The notes: generated by a model not told the origin, from the sequence alone. DNA of 64,000 nucleotides from Methylobacterium soli (GCF_008806385.1 NZ_VZZK01000004.1:26201-90200), one strand, 5' to 3'; positions 38,179-46,024 are shown, counted from the stretch's first letter. Numbers and translations are program-made.

Positions 38179-38922
38179 ATGGCCTCGAACTTCACCCATC
38201 CCCTGTTCCCGCTCATCCGCAAGCTGGACAGCATCGCCACCCTCACGGATGAGGAGCGGCAGGCGGTCGAGAACCTCCCCGTCAGGATCCGGGCACTCCG
38301 GGCGCGCCACGAGATCGTGCGCCATGGCGAGAAGGCCTCGCAGTGCTGCCTCATCCTCGAAGGCTGGGCTTGCCGCTCCAAGGTCATCAGCGAAGGCAAA
38401 CGCCAGATCTTCTCGTTCCATATCGCGGGCGACATCCCGGATCTGCAGAGCCTGCACATCCCGCTGATGGATCACGACCTCTGCACGTTGACCCAGGCCA
38501 CAGTGGCGTTTATCCCGCACGAGGCTGTACGTGACCTCACCATGCGCTTTCCAAGCATCGCGGCCGTGTTCTGGCGCGACACGCTCGTGGATGCGGCGAT
38601 CTTCCGGGAGTGGATGATCAGCATGGGCCGGCGCACAGCCTTCGACCATCTCGCCCATCTCTTCTGCGAGCTGTACCTGAAGCAGCAGGCCGTGGGCTTG
38701 GCCGGTGAGCACCGCTGTCCCTTGCCGATCACGCAAGGCGATCTCGCCGACGCCACAAGCCTGTCGAACGTGCATGTCAACCGCGTGCTGAAGGAGATGC
38801 GCGGCAAGGGCCTGATCACGCTACGCAGCAACACGCTGGTCATCGAGGCGTGGGATGAACTTATCCGGGCGGCGGAGTTTGATGCTACGTATCTGCATCT
38901 GCAGAAGCGAGCCGTCCCATGA
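38179..38922 (+). CDS. Crp/Fnr family regulator (paralogue 2)
   Basis: A 247-residue Crp/Fnr protein with the same architecture as its neighbours: sensor barrel with CCLILEGWACRSKVISEGKR and FSFHIAGDIPDLQSLHI, then the HTH at about 185-230 (TQGDLADATSLSNVHVNRVL). A possible upstream start at 38161 is in frame but less well placed than the ATG at 38179. Its stop overlaps the start of a small partner gene (ATGA at 38919), so the two are likely co-translated. The ligand and targets are unknown. Confidence 0.88.
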   Translation: MASNFTHPLFPLIRKLDSIATLTDEERQAVENLPVRIRALRARHEIVRHGEKASQCCLILEGWACRSKVISEGKRQIFSFHIAGDIPDLQSLHIPLMDHDLCTLTQATVAFIPHEAVRDLTMRFPSIAAVFWRDTLVDAAIFREWMISMGRRTAFDHLAHLFCELYLKQQAVGLAGEHRCPLPITQGDLADATSLSNVHVNRVLKEMRGKGLITLRSNTLVIEAWDELIRAAEFDATYLHLQKRAVP

Positions 38923-39170
38923 GCCTGCACCTCCAGCCGGTGCGCGTTGCCACCAGCAGTGACGACAGCGAGAGCCAACTCGTGTTCGCTGAAGGCTTTC
39001 TCGTGGCGATGCTGGTGCACCTCTCGGAGCAGCACGAGGACGATGCCGGGCGATGGTTCCTGGAAGCCGGGTTCGGGCGAATTCCGTCGCGAGACCATCC
39101 GACGTTCTTGGACCTGGATGAGGCGCAAACCTGGATCAGGCAGCAGCTCGGCAACGCATACGTCAGCTAG
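38919..39170 (+). CDS. Small partner protein of Crp regulator (copy A)
   Basis: An 83-residue protein: an N-terminal MSLHLQPVRVATSSDDSESQ, a central LVFAEGFLVAMLVHLSEQHE, then GRWFLEAGFGRIP and a C-terminal helix ending ARTWIRQQL-like (DEAQTWIRQQLG). It shares the order LVxA-G-LVxxLVxL...GxWFxEAGxGRxxxxxxPxFxxLxxAxxWxRxxL with the gene at 40872, which also follows a Crp gene. No known domain is recognised. The coupling to two different Crp paralogues suggests a regulator-partner module. Confidence 0.72.
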   Translation: MSLHLQPVRVATSSDDSESQLVFAEGFLVAMLVHLSEQHEDDAGRWFLEAGFGRIPSRDHPTFLDLDEAQTWIRQQLGNAYVS

Positions 39171-39898
39171 ACGCGTAGATCCGAACTTGCCGAGCGACTG
39201 AGCGCGTTTTCGACCGGTCCGGCGATCAGCCGGTCGTACTCGGCCTCAGGCACCCCATAGGACGCACCCGCAATCACGAGCAGCGCCTTGCGATTGCAAA
39301 TGGTCAGGATCCCGCGCTGTCTTTGGATGATCCCAGACCGCTCGAAGGTGGACACGGCTGCGGTCAGACCTGGACGGTTGACCCCAAGCATCAACGAGAG
39401 GAACTGGTGCGTCGTCGGTAGCTCATCGCCCTCGGTGCGGTCGTGGCACATCAGCAGCCAGCGCGCGAGACGCTGTTCCAGTCTGTAGCGCCCATTGGCC
39501 AGAGCGGTGGCAGTGGCCTGCACAGCGAGGACGTGGGCATAGCGGAGAAGGTGACGGTGCAGGCGCGGGCTGCGCCCGAGCGCCTCGCTCAGGGCAGCCG
39601 CAGGCATGACGTAGGCCAGCCCAAGCGCCTGCACCCGGGCCTCGTCCGGGGTTTGGCCCGCATCGAGTAGAACCGGAACGCCGACCATGCCTTCGCAACC
39701 CACGAGCCCAACCTCGATCTGCTGGGTGTCTGCCGCGACGCTGACGAGCGAGACGATGCCCTGCGCGACGAAGGCCACCTGCCTGATCGGCGTGTTGGCT
39801 GGGATCAGCACGTCTCCCACCGAGAGCGTCATCAGCTCCAGGTGCGGCTGCAGCAGAGCAAAGTCCGCCGCCGGCAGCGCCAGGAGTAGGCGGTTCAT
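39167..39898 (-). CDS. Crp/Fnr family regulator, different subgroup
   Basis: A Crp/Fnr protein of 243 residues from the ATG at 39898 (an in-frame ATG at 39913 would add five residues). It belongs to a different subgroup from its four neighbours: MNRLLLALPAADFALLQPHL opening, sensor barrel with VAFVAQGIVSLVSVAAD and LVGCEGMVGVPVLLD, and an HTH reading FLSLMLGVNRPGLTAAVSTF. It runs opposite to the flanking Crp genes and its stop lies four bases inside the end of the small partner gene. The signal is unknown. Confidence 0.85.
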   Translation of the reverse strand: MNRLLLALPAADFALLQPHLELMTLSVGDVLIPANTPIRQVAFVAQGIVSLVSVAADTQQIEVGLVGCEGMVGVPVLLDAGQTPDEARVQALGLAYVMPAAALSEALGRSPRLHRHLLRYAHVLAVQATATALANGRYRLEQRLARWLLMCHDRTEGDELPTTHQFLSLMLGVNRPGLTAAVSTFERSGIIQRQRGILTICNRKALLVIAGASYGVPEAEYDRLIAGPVENALSRSASSDLRV

Positions 39899-40104
39899 GC
39901 AGGTACGCTGCATCGGCTGAGACACAATCCTGTCCACCTTGCGGCAGGAGGCAAGCACCCTTGCACGTTTGCACCCGAGCCTAGGGGTCGGCAACGGGTC
40001 TCTTGAAATTACAAGCGAATTTGCTCCAGGAAATGGTCATATGTCGTCGCGGGCGTCGGATAACCGACATAAGCTGCAACATCGCTCTCGATTGATGTGG
40101 CCCG

Positions 40105-40869
40105 ATGCAGGACGCGCTGACCCGCAAGCTTGAGAGCTTCGAGGAGCTGACCAATGAGGATCGGGGTGCGCTGAACGCCCTGACGCTCAAGGTCCGACAG
40201 GTGCGAGCGCGGACGGACCTGATCCACGAGGGTGACGCACCCGACACGGTCCACCTCATCCTCGACGGCTACGCCTGCCGCTACAAGGTCTTGGCGGACG
40301 GCCAGCGCCAGATCATGGCCTACCTGGTGCCAGGCGACTTCTGTGATCTGAACGTGTTCATTCTCGATCAGATGGACCACAGCATCGGCACGATCACGGC
40401 CTGTCAGGCCGTCGACATCCCGCGTCAGGCCATCGAGGCGATTACGGCCGATCACCCCCGTGTCACCCGGGCACTGTGGTGGTGCGCCCTGGTCGACGAG
40501 GCCGTGCTGCGCGAGTGGCTGGTCAACCTGGGCAGTCGGCCGGCTAACCACCGCATCGCCCATCTGCTGTGCGAGCTGCTGCTGCGGCTCGAAGCCGTCG
40601 GGCGGGTCACCAGCAACAGCTACGACTTCCCCTTCACCCAGAGTGACATCGCTGACACGATGGGCCTGTCGAACGTACATGTGAACCGCACGATCCGGGA
40701 GCTGCGCGAACTTGGCCTCGTCGCGCTCAAGCACCGGACCGTGACCATCCTGGATGTCGAGCGCCTCAAGGCTTACTGCGGCTTCAACCCGAACTACCTC
40801 CACCTCAGAAACACGCGCTGGAGTAACCGCCGGAGCGTGCCGTGGCTGAGCAGCGGCCATGGAGGCTAG
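40105..40869 (+). CDS. Crp/Fnr family regulator (paralogue 3)
   Basis: A 254-residue Crp/Fnr protein. Its sensor barrel (DTVHLILDGYACRYKVLADG, IMAYLVPGDFCDLNVFIL) and HTH (TQSDIADTMGLSNVHVNRTI) follow the same pattern as paralogues 1, 2 and 4 but it is more diverged and carries a C-terminal extension. Upstream, ATATGTCG at about 40039-40046 and CGACATAA at 40065-40072 form a spaced inverted repeat that could be an operator. A small partner gene begins three bases after its stop. Confidence 0.87.
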   Translation: MQDALTRKLESFEELTNEDRGALNALTLKVRQVRARTDLIHEGDAPDTVHLILDGYACRYKVLADGQRQIMAYLVPGDFCDLNVFILDQMDHSIGTITACQAVDIPRQAIEAITADHPRVTRALWWCALVDEAVLREWLVNLGSRPANHRIAHLLCELLLRLEAVGRVTSNSYDFPFTQSDIADTMGLSNVHVNRTIRELRELGLVALKHRTVTILDVERLKAYCGFNPNYLHLRNTRWSNRRSVPWLSSGHGG

Positions 40870-40871
40870 GT

Positions 40872-41135
40872 GTGATCGGCCAGAACAACATCGAGACGCT
40901 TGTGGTTCTGCAGCCGATTGCCGTCGACACGGCAAGCCCGGACCGGGACGGCATGCTGGTGATGGCCAATGGGCTGCTGGTCGGCGTTCTGGTTCGCCTC
41001 GACACGCCTGAGCACGAGAGCTTTGGTGGCTGGTTCATGGAGGCGGGTCTGGGGCGTCTGGCAGGGCTGCGCATTCCTGCCTTTGACACTCTGGAAGACG
41101 CGACGCGTTGGCTACGGCGTCACCTGAAGCCTTGA
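40872..41135 (+). CDS. Small partner protein of Crp regulator (copy B)
   Basis: An 87-residue homologue of the small protein at 38919: LVMANGLLVGVLVRLDTPEH, then GGWFMEAGLGRLAGLRIPAF and a C-terminal ATRWLRRHLKP helix. I chose the GTG at 40872 because GGAGG lies six bases upstream; a frame extension to a GTG at 40842 would overlap the Crp gene more deeply. The function is unknown, but its placement repeats the Crp-partner arrangement. Confidence 0.7.
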   Translation: MIGQNNIETLVVLQPIAVDTASPDRDGMLVMANGLLVGVLVRLDTPEHESFGGWFMEAGLGRLAGLRIPAFDTLEDATRWLRRHLKP

Positions 41136-41156
41136 GCGGGCCGAAGACACGAGGAT

Positions 41157-41183
41157 GGCTCCATAACGCCCAGTCCGCGAACC
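41157..41183 (+). repeat. Dispersed repeat R, first half
   Basis: TCCATAACGCCCAGTCCGCG followed by AACC is identical to the start of the copy at 44387 and nearly identical to that at 45807. Here the second half (the CCTATTGGAACG part) is not present. Confidence 0.6.
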
Positions 41184-41267
41184 CCGGCGCTCGCTGCTTT
41201 CGCATCCCTTCTGACCTCGGATAAGGGTTTGGTATCCGGGGGCAGGAGCCCGGCGGGGCAATGCACG

Positions 41268-41477
41268 ATGGCAGGAACAACGGAAGACCGGCTCGACGAT
41301 CTGAACGGGCAGATCGCGGTGCTGAAAATGGAGCGGGCCGATCAGGTCCTGCTCGTCGAGGCACGGATTGACCGCGGCCAGGACGCCACCGAGGACACGG
41401 TGGTGTTACGGGAGATCGAGGCGCGGATCGCGACGCTCCAGACCCGCACCGCGACCTTCGCGCGAGATCCCCGATGA
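41268..41477 (+). CDS. Small coiled-coil hypothetical protein
   Basis: A 69-residue charged helical protein: MAGTTEDRLDDLNGQIAVLK followed by VLREIEARIATLQTRTATFA. Heptad-like spacing suggests a short coiled coil. It resembles in size and character the small proteins at 46240 and 48984, all in this Crp-rich block. It lies on the plus strand, converging with the hybrid kinase gene at 41540. No family is recognised. Confidence 0.5.
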   Translation: MAGTTEDRLDDLNGQIAVLKMERADQVLLVEARIDRGQDATEDTVVLREIEARIATLQTRTATFARDPR

Positions 41478-41539
41478 GCCGATTTCGGCTGCACCGCGAC
41501 TGGCGCGAGCCGGCTCATGACCCGCGAGTCTTCTTAGGG

Positions 41540-43546
41540 TCAATCCTTGATCAGGCTCTTCATGCGTGAGGCCAGCGCTTCCATCGCAAACGGCTTCGTC
41601 AGGACGTGCATGCCCGGCTCCAAGAGGCCGTTGCCGACCGCCGCGTTCTCGGCGTAGCCCGTAATGAACAGCACCTTGAGGTCCGGCCGCGTCACGCGAG
41701 CCGCATCCGCCATCTGCCGCCCGTTCATGCCGCCGGGTAGGCCGACATCCGTTACCAAGAGGTCGATGGGCACGTTCGATTGCAGCACCTTCAGGCCCGC
41801 CGCGCTGTCGGCTGCCTCGATGGCGGTGTAGCCGAGTTCTTCGAGAACCTCTGTCACCAGCATCCGCATCGTCGGCTCGTCGTCGACGATGAGTACCGTC
41901 CCGTCCTGCTCGGTCCGAGGCGCGGTCGACAGCGCGTAGGGAGCCTCCTCCGCGTCTACCGCGCCGTAGTGGCGCGGCAGGTAGAGGCACATCGTCGTGC
42001 CCTGTCCCACCTCGGAGTAGATCCGCACCTGTCCGCCAGACTGCCGCGCGAACCCGTAGATCATCGACAGCCCCAGCCCGGTGCCCTGGCCGGCGGGCTT
42101 GGTGGTGAAGAACGGGTCGAACACACGGGAGATTACGTCCGGCGGCATGCCGGTGCCCGTGTCCGTCACGCAGAGCGAGAGGTACTGTCCCGGCGGCAGA
42201 TCGCGCTCTCGCGCAGTGCGCTCGTCGAGCCACTTATTGGCGGTTTCGATGGTGATGCGCCCGCCATCCGGCATCGCGTCGCGCGCATTGATGCACAGGT
42301 TCAGCAGCGCGTTCTCAAGCTGTGGCGGATCGATCAGGGCCGGCCAGAGACCTGAGGCGCCGACGGTCTCGACGTGGACGGACGGCCCGACGGTGCGCCG
42401 GATGAGTTCCTCCATGCCGGCTACCAGCCGGTTCACGTCGGTGGGCTTGGGGTCGAGGGTCTGACGCCGCGAGAACGCGAGCAGGCGGTGCGTCAGGGCT
42501 GCGGCCCGCTTGGAGGCGCCCTGGGCGGCATGCATGTAGCGGTCGAGGTCGTTGAGCCGCCCCTGGCTCAGGCGGGTCTGCATCAGCTCCAGGCTGCCGG
42601 AGATCGCCGCGAGCAGGTTGTTGAAGTCATGCGCCAAGCCGCCCGTGAGTTGGCCGACGGCCTCCATTTTCTGCGATTGCCGCAAGGCGTCCTCGGCCTC
42701 AGCCAGCAAGGCCGCTTGCTCATGCTCGGCAGTGGTTTGACGCCCGGTCGCGTAGACCTCCCCCTCCTCGAACGCGCCCGTCCAGGCGAACCAGCGGTAG
42801 GAACCGTCCGCGTGGCGCAAACGGTACTCGTAAGGCTTGGTGAGCGGCGCCTCGAAGATGCCGGCGAACGCGGCCTGCGTGGCAGCCAGATCCTCCGGGT
42901 GGGTGAACGCCACAAAGCTCTGCCCGACGAGATCGGATGCTTGCCATCCCAATTGCTCCGTCCAGGCGGCATTGACCTGGGTCAGAACTCCGTCCGCCCG
43001 GGCGATGACGAGGAGGTCCCGCGAGAGCCGCCAAGCGCGATCCAAGGCGCGCGCACGCTCGGCCACGCGGGCCTCCAACGTCGCGTTGAGATCCTGCAGG
43101 GCGATGCTGGCCTGCTCGGCTGTCCGGCGCGCCTCAAGGAGCTCCCGTTCGTACCGCCGCCGGTCGGAGGCGTTGAACACCGTAACCCGGATGAACCGGA
43201 CGCCGCCTGTGTCGTCTCGACGGACGACGGCGTTGACGAGCACGGGCAGCGTTGTCCCGTCCGCGCACACGAGGTCGAGGGCAACCTCGTTGAAGAAACC
43301 CTGCATGCGTAAGAGTGGAGCGAAGTGGGTCTCGTAGTAGATCTTGCCCGCGATGTTCAGCAGGTCGAGGAAGCGGCGTCCGACGAGCTGCTCGGAGCCG
43401 TACCCGGTCCAGGTCGAAAAGGTGCGGTTGGCCTTGGAGATCCGTCCGTTCGCCAGCGCTGAGATGTAGCCGCAGGGCGCGTTCTCGAAAAGGTCTTCCA
43501 GGTCGTCGGCCTCCTGCGGCCCGGACACTGGCGTCGCCTCGTTCAA
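41540..43546 (-). CDS. PAS hybrid histidine kinase with RsbP-like PAS domain
   Basis: A 668-residue cytosolic hybrid kinase. The first PAS domain (about 15-135: FENAPCGYISALANGRISKA, YYETHFAPLLRMQGF, ALDLVCADGTTLPVLVNAVV) is of the type found in RsbP-like proteins that pair with the hydrolase RsbQ. A coiled coil and a second PAS (about 170-285) follow, then His306 in GGLAHDFNN, the HATPase ([19 protein letters not shown]) and a receiver with Asp600 ([11 protein letters not shown]). The rsbQ gene ends ten bases upstream of its start, so the two form an operon. Its C-terminal half closely resembles the LOV kinase at 28279. Confidence 0.9.
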   Translation of the reverse strand: MNEATPVSGPQEADDLEDLFENAPCGYISALANGRISKANRTFSTWTGYGSEQLVGRRFLDLLNIAGKIYYETHFAPLLRMQGFFNEVALDLVCADGTTLPVLVNAVVRRDDTGGVRFIRVTVFNASDRRRYERELLEARRTAEQASIALQDLNATLEARVAERARALDRAWRLSRDLLVIARADGVLTQVNAAWTEQLGWQASDLVGQSFVAFTHPEDLAATQAAFAGIFEAPLTKPYEYRLRHADGSYRWFAWTGAFEEGEVYATGRQTTAEHEQAALLAEAEDALRQSQKMEAVGQLTGGLAHDFNNLLAAISGSLELMQTRLSQGRLNDLDRYMHAAQGASKRAAALTHRLLAFSRRQTLDPKPTDVNRLVAGMEELIRRTVGPSVHVETVGASGLWPALIDPPQLENALLNLCINARDAMPDGGRITIETANKWLDERTARERDLPPGQYLSLCVTDTGTGMPPDVISRVFDPFFTTKPAGQGTGLGLSMIYGFARQSGGQVRIYSEVGQGTTMCLYLPRHYGAVDAEEAPYALSTAPRTEQDGTVLIVDDEPTMRMLVTEVLEELGYTAIEAADSAAGLKVLQSNVPIDLLVTDVGLPGGMNGRQMADAARVTRPDLKVLFITGYAENAAVGNGLLEPGMHVLTKPFAMEALASRMKSLIKD

Positions 43547-43556
43547 GTCGTCGCCT

Positions 43557-44345
43557 TCACAGGAATGCCTTCATGGCCGCAATGGTCGCCTCGGGGGCGC
43601 TCAGGTTCGGGCAATGGCCCGTCGCGTCGATGAGAACGAGTTCGCTGTTGCGAAGGTTGCTATGCACGTAGACGCCGACGGAGCGCGGCGCGATCACGTC
43701 CTCGGAGCACTGGATCACGAGGCAGCGCGCGGTGACGCCGGCGAGGTCGGCGCGGTTGTCCGAGAGGAAGGTGGTCCGTGCAAAACTCTTGGCGATCTCC
43801 GGATCGGTTCGGCAGAAGCTGTTCGTCAGCTCCTCGCCCAACTCTGGGTGGTCGGGGTTGCCCATGATGACGGGCGCCATCGCGTGCGACCACCCCATGT
43901 GGTTGCTGTCGAGGAAGTCCAGAAGCTCGTGGACCTGCGCCTCGCTGAAGCCGCCCTCGTAATCGGCGTCATCGATGTACCGGGGCGACGGGCACACCAT
44001 GACGAGGGCATCGAAAAGTTCGGGCGCCTTTTTCGAGGCCAGGACCCCGATCATGGTGCTCACGGAGTGCCCAACGAAAACACCACCCCGCACGTCCAAG
44101 GCGCGGCAGAGCTCGACGACGTCGTCGGCGTACCCGTCGAGGGATGCGTACTTCTGCGGGTCATAGGCCGAGAGGTCGGAGCCACCCGCGCCGACGTGGT
44201 CGAACAGGACTGTGCGGTAGCCGCCCTCGAAGGCCGGAGCCACGAAGCGCCACATGTTCTGGTCGCACCCGAAGCCGTGAGCGAAGACCATTGTCGCGGG
44301 ACCGATACCTGCCAGCTTGATGTTGTGCCGCTGGATGACTGACAA
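43557..44345 (-). CDS. rsbQ: RsbQ-like alpha/beta hydrolase
   Basis: A 262-residue RsbQ homologue. FAHGFGCDQNMWRFVAPAFE gives the oxyanion region, the nucleophile is in GHSVSTMIG, and the remaining triad members are Asp in QCSEDVIAP and His in ATGHCPNLSAP. In Bacillus, RsbQ acts with the PAS domain of RsbP to signal energy stress; here the following gene encodes an RsbP-like PAS fused to a hybrid kinase. The start is a TTG at 44345 with AAGGAG seven bases upstream; no ATG fits the family start MSVIQRHNI. The start choice is well supported. Confidence 0.88.
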   Translation of the reverse strand: MSVIQRHNIKLAGIGPATMVFAHGFGCDQNMWRFVAPAFEGGYRTVLFDHVGAGGSDLSAYDPQKYASLDGYADDVVELCRALDVRGGVFVGHSVSTMIGVLASKKAPELFDALVMVCPSPRYIDDADYEGGFSEAQVHELLDFLDSNHMGWSHAMAPVIMGNPDHPELGEELTNSFCRTDPEIAKSFARTTFLSDNRADLAGVTARCLVIQCSEDVIAPRSVGVYVHSNLRNSELVLIDATGHCPNLSAPEATIAAMKAFL

Positions 44346-44386
44346 CGCTACACTCCTTCGCGCTGCCCCCGTCGTTACACCCAACG

Positions 44387-44474
44387 CTCCATAACGCCCA
44401 GTCCGCGAACCGCGCCGCAGCCGAAAGGCGCCTGCTAGGTTCCGCTGGAGCAAGCCCTATTGGAACGAGGGTGG
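44387..44474 (+). repeat. Dispersed repeat R, full copy
   Basis: An approximately 88 bp non-coding element: it opens with TCCATAACGCCCAGTCCGCG and closes with GAGCAAGCCCTATTGGAACG then AGGG. The same two ends at the same spacing occur at 45807-45886. It lies between the rsbQ promoter region and the Crp gene. Confidence 0.6.
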
Positions 44475-44646
44475 TTTGAATTGCTCCTGCTCAGACGCCG
44501 CTGCCGCCGCAAATCCTGCCCATCCACCCGTGGCTGGTAAAACTGCCGGGTGTCCAACCAAGTAGTCAAAAACTCTGTAAACCGCTTTACGTTGAGACAT
44601 TTGAATCACATGGGTTTATGATCGTTCTTATCACCAGCTGTTCGAC

Positions 44647-44705
44647 ACAGGTGCTGGTGGCTGGGAGAGACGAGCGCTTCTACCTGCAATGCAAGGTGAA
44701 GCTCT
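44647..44705 (+). promoter_or_regulatory. Conserved leader before Crp gene (copy 3)
   Basis: CAGGTGCTGGTGGCTGGGAG continues into AGACGAGCGCTTCTACCTGC and AATGCAAGGTGAAGC just before the ATG. It matches copy 2 at 38120-38178 over its whole length. Confidence 0.5.
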
Positions 44706-45452
44706 ATGTCCTCGGCTTCCGAGAACCACTCTCTGACCCTGCTAATCCGCAAGCTGGAGAGCATCGCGACCCTCACGGACGAGGAGCGTCAGGCCATCCT
44801 CAGCCTGCCGTCCAAGACCCGCGTTCTCGCGCCCGGTCAGGACATCGCGCGCGACGGCGACAAGCCTTCGCAGTGCTGCCTCATCCTCGATGGCTGGGCC
44901 TGCCGTTACAAGGTCCTGAACAAGGGTCGGCGACAGATCTTCTCCTTCCACATCGCGGGTGACATCCCGGATCTGCAGAGCCTGCATCTGCACACCATGG
45001 ATCACTCCCTCGGTACGATCACTCAAGCCACAGTAGCCTTCATCCCGCACGAGAGCATGCGCGAGTTGACCACCCGCTATCCTGGCCTCGCGGCGGCCTT
45101 CTGGCGCGACACGCTGGTCGATGCGGCGATCTTCCGTGAGTGGATGATCGGCATGGGCCGGAAGTCGGCCTTCGGGCGGATCGCGCACCTGTTCTGCGAG
45201 ATGTACCTCAAGCTCCAAGCTGTTGGTCTGGCCAGGGGCTACCGCTGCCCCTTGCCGATCACGCAGATCGATATCGGTGACGCTCTAGGTCTCTCGAACG
45301 TGCACGTCAACCGGACGCTGCAGGACATACGTGGCAAGGGCCTCATCACGCTCCGCGACAACACACTGGTGATCCAGGCGTGGGAGGAAATGATCCGGAC
45401 CTCCGAGTTCGATCCCACGTACCTGCATCTGGAAAAGCGGGCTGCCGGATGA
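44706..45452 (+). CDS. Crp/Fnr family regulator (paralogue 4)
   Basis: A 248-residue Crp/Fnr protein closely similar to paralogues 1 and 2: CCLILDGWACRYKVLNKGRR and FSFHIAGDIPDLQSLHL in the sensor barrel, HTH TQIDIGDALGLSNVHVNRTL at about 185-230. Its stop overlaps an ATG (45449) exactly as paralogue 2 overlaps its partner gene, but here the partner frame ends after seven codons (MSFNLRA, stop). It thus appears to have lost its partner. Confidence 0.88.
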   Translation: MSSASENHSLTLLIRKLESIATLTDEERQAILSLPSKTRVLAPGQDIARDGDKPSQCCLILDGWACRYKVLNKGRRQIFSFHIAGDIPDLQSLHLHTMDHSLGTITQATVAFIPHESMRELTTRYPGLAAAFWRDTLVDAAIFREWMIGMGRKSAFGRIAHLFCEMYLKLQAVGLARGYRCPLPITQIDIGDALGLSNVHVNRTLQDIRGKGLITLRDNTLVIQAWEEMIRTSEFDPTYLHLEKRAAG

Positions 45453-45472
45453 GCTTCAACCTCCGGGCGTAG
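45449..45472 (+). pseudogene. Vestige of Crp partner gene
   Basis: ATGAGCTTCAACCTCCGGGC then a TAG encodes MSFNLRA. It lines up with the start of the partner gene at 38919 (MSLHLQP), at the same four-base overlap with the Crp stop codon. No further similarity to the partner is visible downstream. Confidence 0.55.
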
Positions 45473-45512
45473 GCCAGCAATCGCGTTCCAATGATGGCCG
45501 CTAATTGTCCTA

Positions 45513-45549
45513 GGTTAATGCTCTAGAATGTCATGGGTTAATGCTCTAG
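45513..45549 (+). promoter_or_regulatory. Two direct repeats upstream of small gene
   Basis: GGTTAATGCTCTAG occurs at 45513-45526 and again, identical, at 45536-45549, a period of 23 bases (about two helical turns). The repeats lie 23 bases before the ATG at 45572, so they could be tandem operator sites or promoter elements. Confidence 0.45.
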
Positions 45550-45571
45550 GCTGGCGCCCTCTGAGAAGGCT

Positions 45572-45781
45572 ATGCCGGTGCCTGACTATGCGGCTGGACG
45601 TGCGCAGGTAGCGCGATCTGTTCGGTTGCGCGCCGACATTCGTGCTGAGGCTGCACGCTCACGCGAACTGCTCGAACAAGCTTACCTCCTCTTGAAGCGA
45701 ACTGGCCCGACCCCGCTGGCGAGCACGCGATGCATGTGGGAACGACGAGTGAGTTCCGAGGTCACGAAGCCTACGTTGTAA
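45572..45781 (+). CDS. Small hypothetical protein
   Basis: A 69-residue open frame (MPVPDYAAGRAQVARSVRLR, then ADIRAEAARSRELLEQAYLL) with an Arg/Ala-rich helix and GAGAAGG ahead of the ATG. It resembles in character the protein at 46025 (ANAAIATSRRLKEEIAALL). No family is recognised; it might be a real member of the small-helix gene set of this block. Confidence 0.38.
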   Translation: MPVPDYAAGRAQVARSVRLRADIRAEAARSRELLEQAYLLLKRTGPTPLASTRCMWERRVSSEVTKPTL

Positions 45782-45806
45782 GCTTTGCTCCATGCGAGCC
45801 GACCAG

Positions 45807-45886
45807 TTCCATAACGCTCAGTCGGCGAACAGCGCTTCGCCCCTGCGGAGGTCCTATAGAACAAGCCTATTGGAATGCGGGCCCGG
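45807..45886 (+). repeat. Dispersed repeat R, full copy
   Basis: It opens with TCCATAACGCTCAGTCGGCG and closes with ACAAGCCTATTGGAATGCGG; compare the copy at 44387-44474. The middle is diverged and GC-rich. Confidence 0.6.
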
Positions 45887-45969
45887 TCTCACGCAGGCGA
45901 AGTTCATGTACGTGATGGTCCATCCCGACCAATAAGTGTAGTAGTCGACAATCGCCGGCCATGATCCTG

Positions 45970-46024
45970 GGCGCTAGCGGCTGAGAGACCGAGCGTGCTC
46001 CCGCCTACAAGCTGGAGCATTGCT
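45970..46024 (+). promoter_or_regulatory. Conserved leader before small gene (copy 4)
   Basis: GCGGCTGAGAGACCGAGCGT then GCTCCCGCCTACAAGC matches the leaders of the Crp genes at 37254, 38179 and 44706, though the gene that follows is not a Crp gene. A GGAG ribosome site follows. Confidence 0.42.

Noticed and set aside
44456..44475. EcfG-type promoter suggested by TTGGAACG
   Set aside because: The GGAAC motif is part of dispersed repeat R and no CGTT element lies at the 16-17 base spacing.
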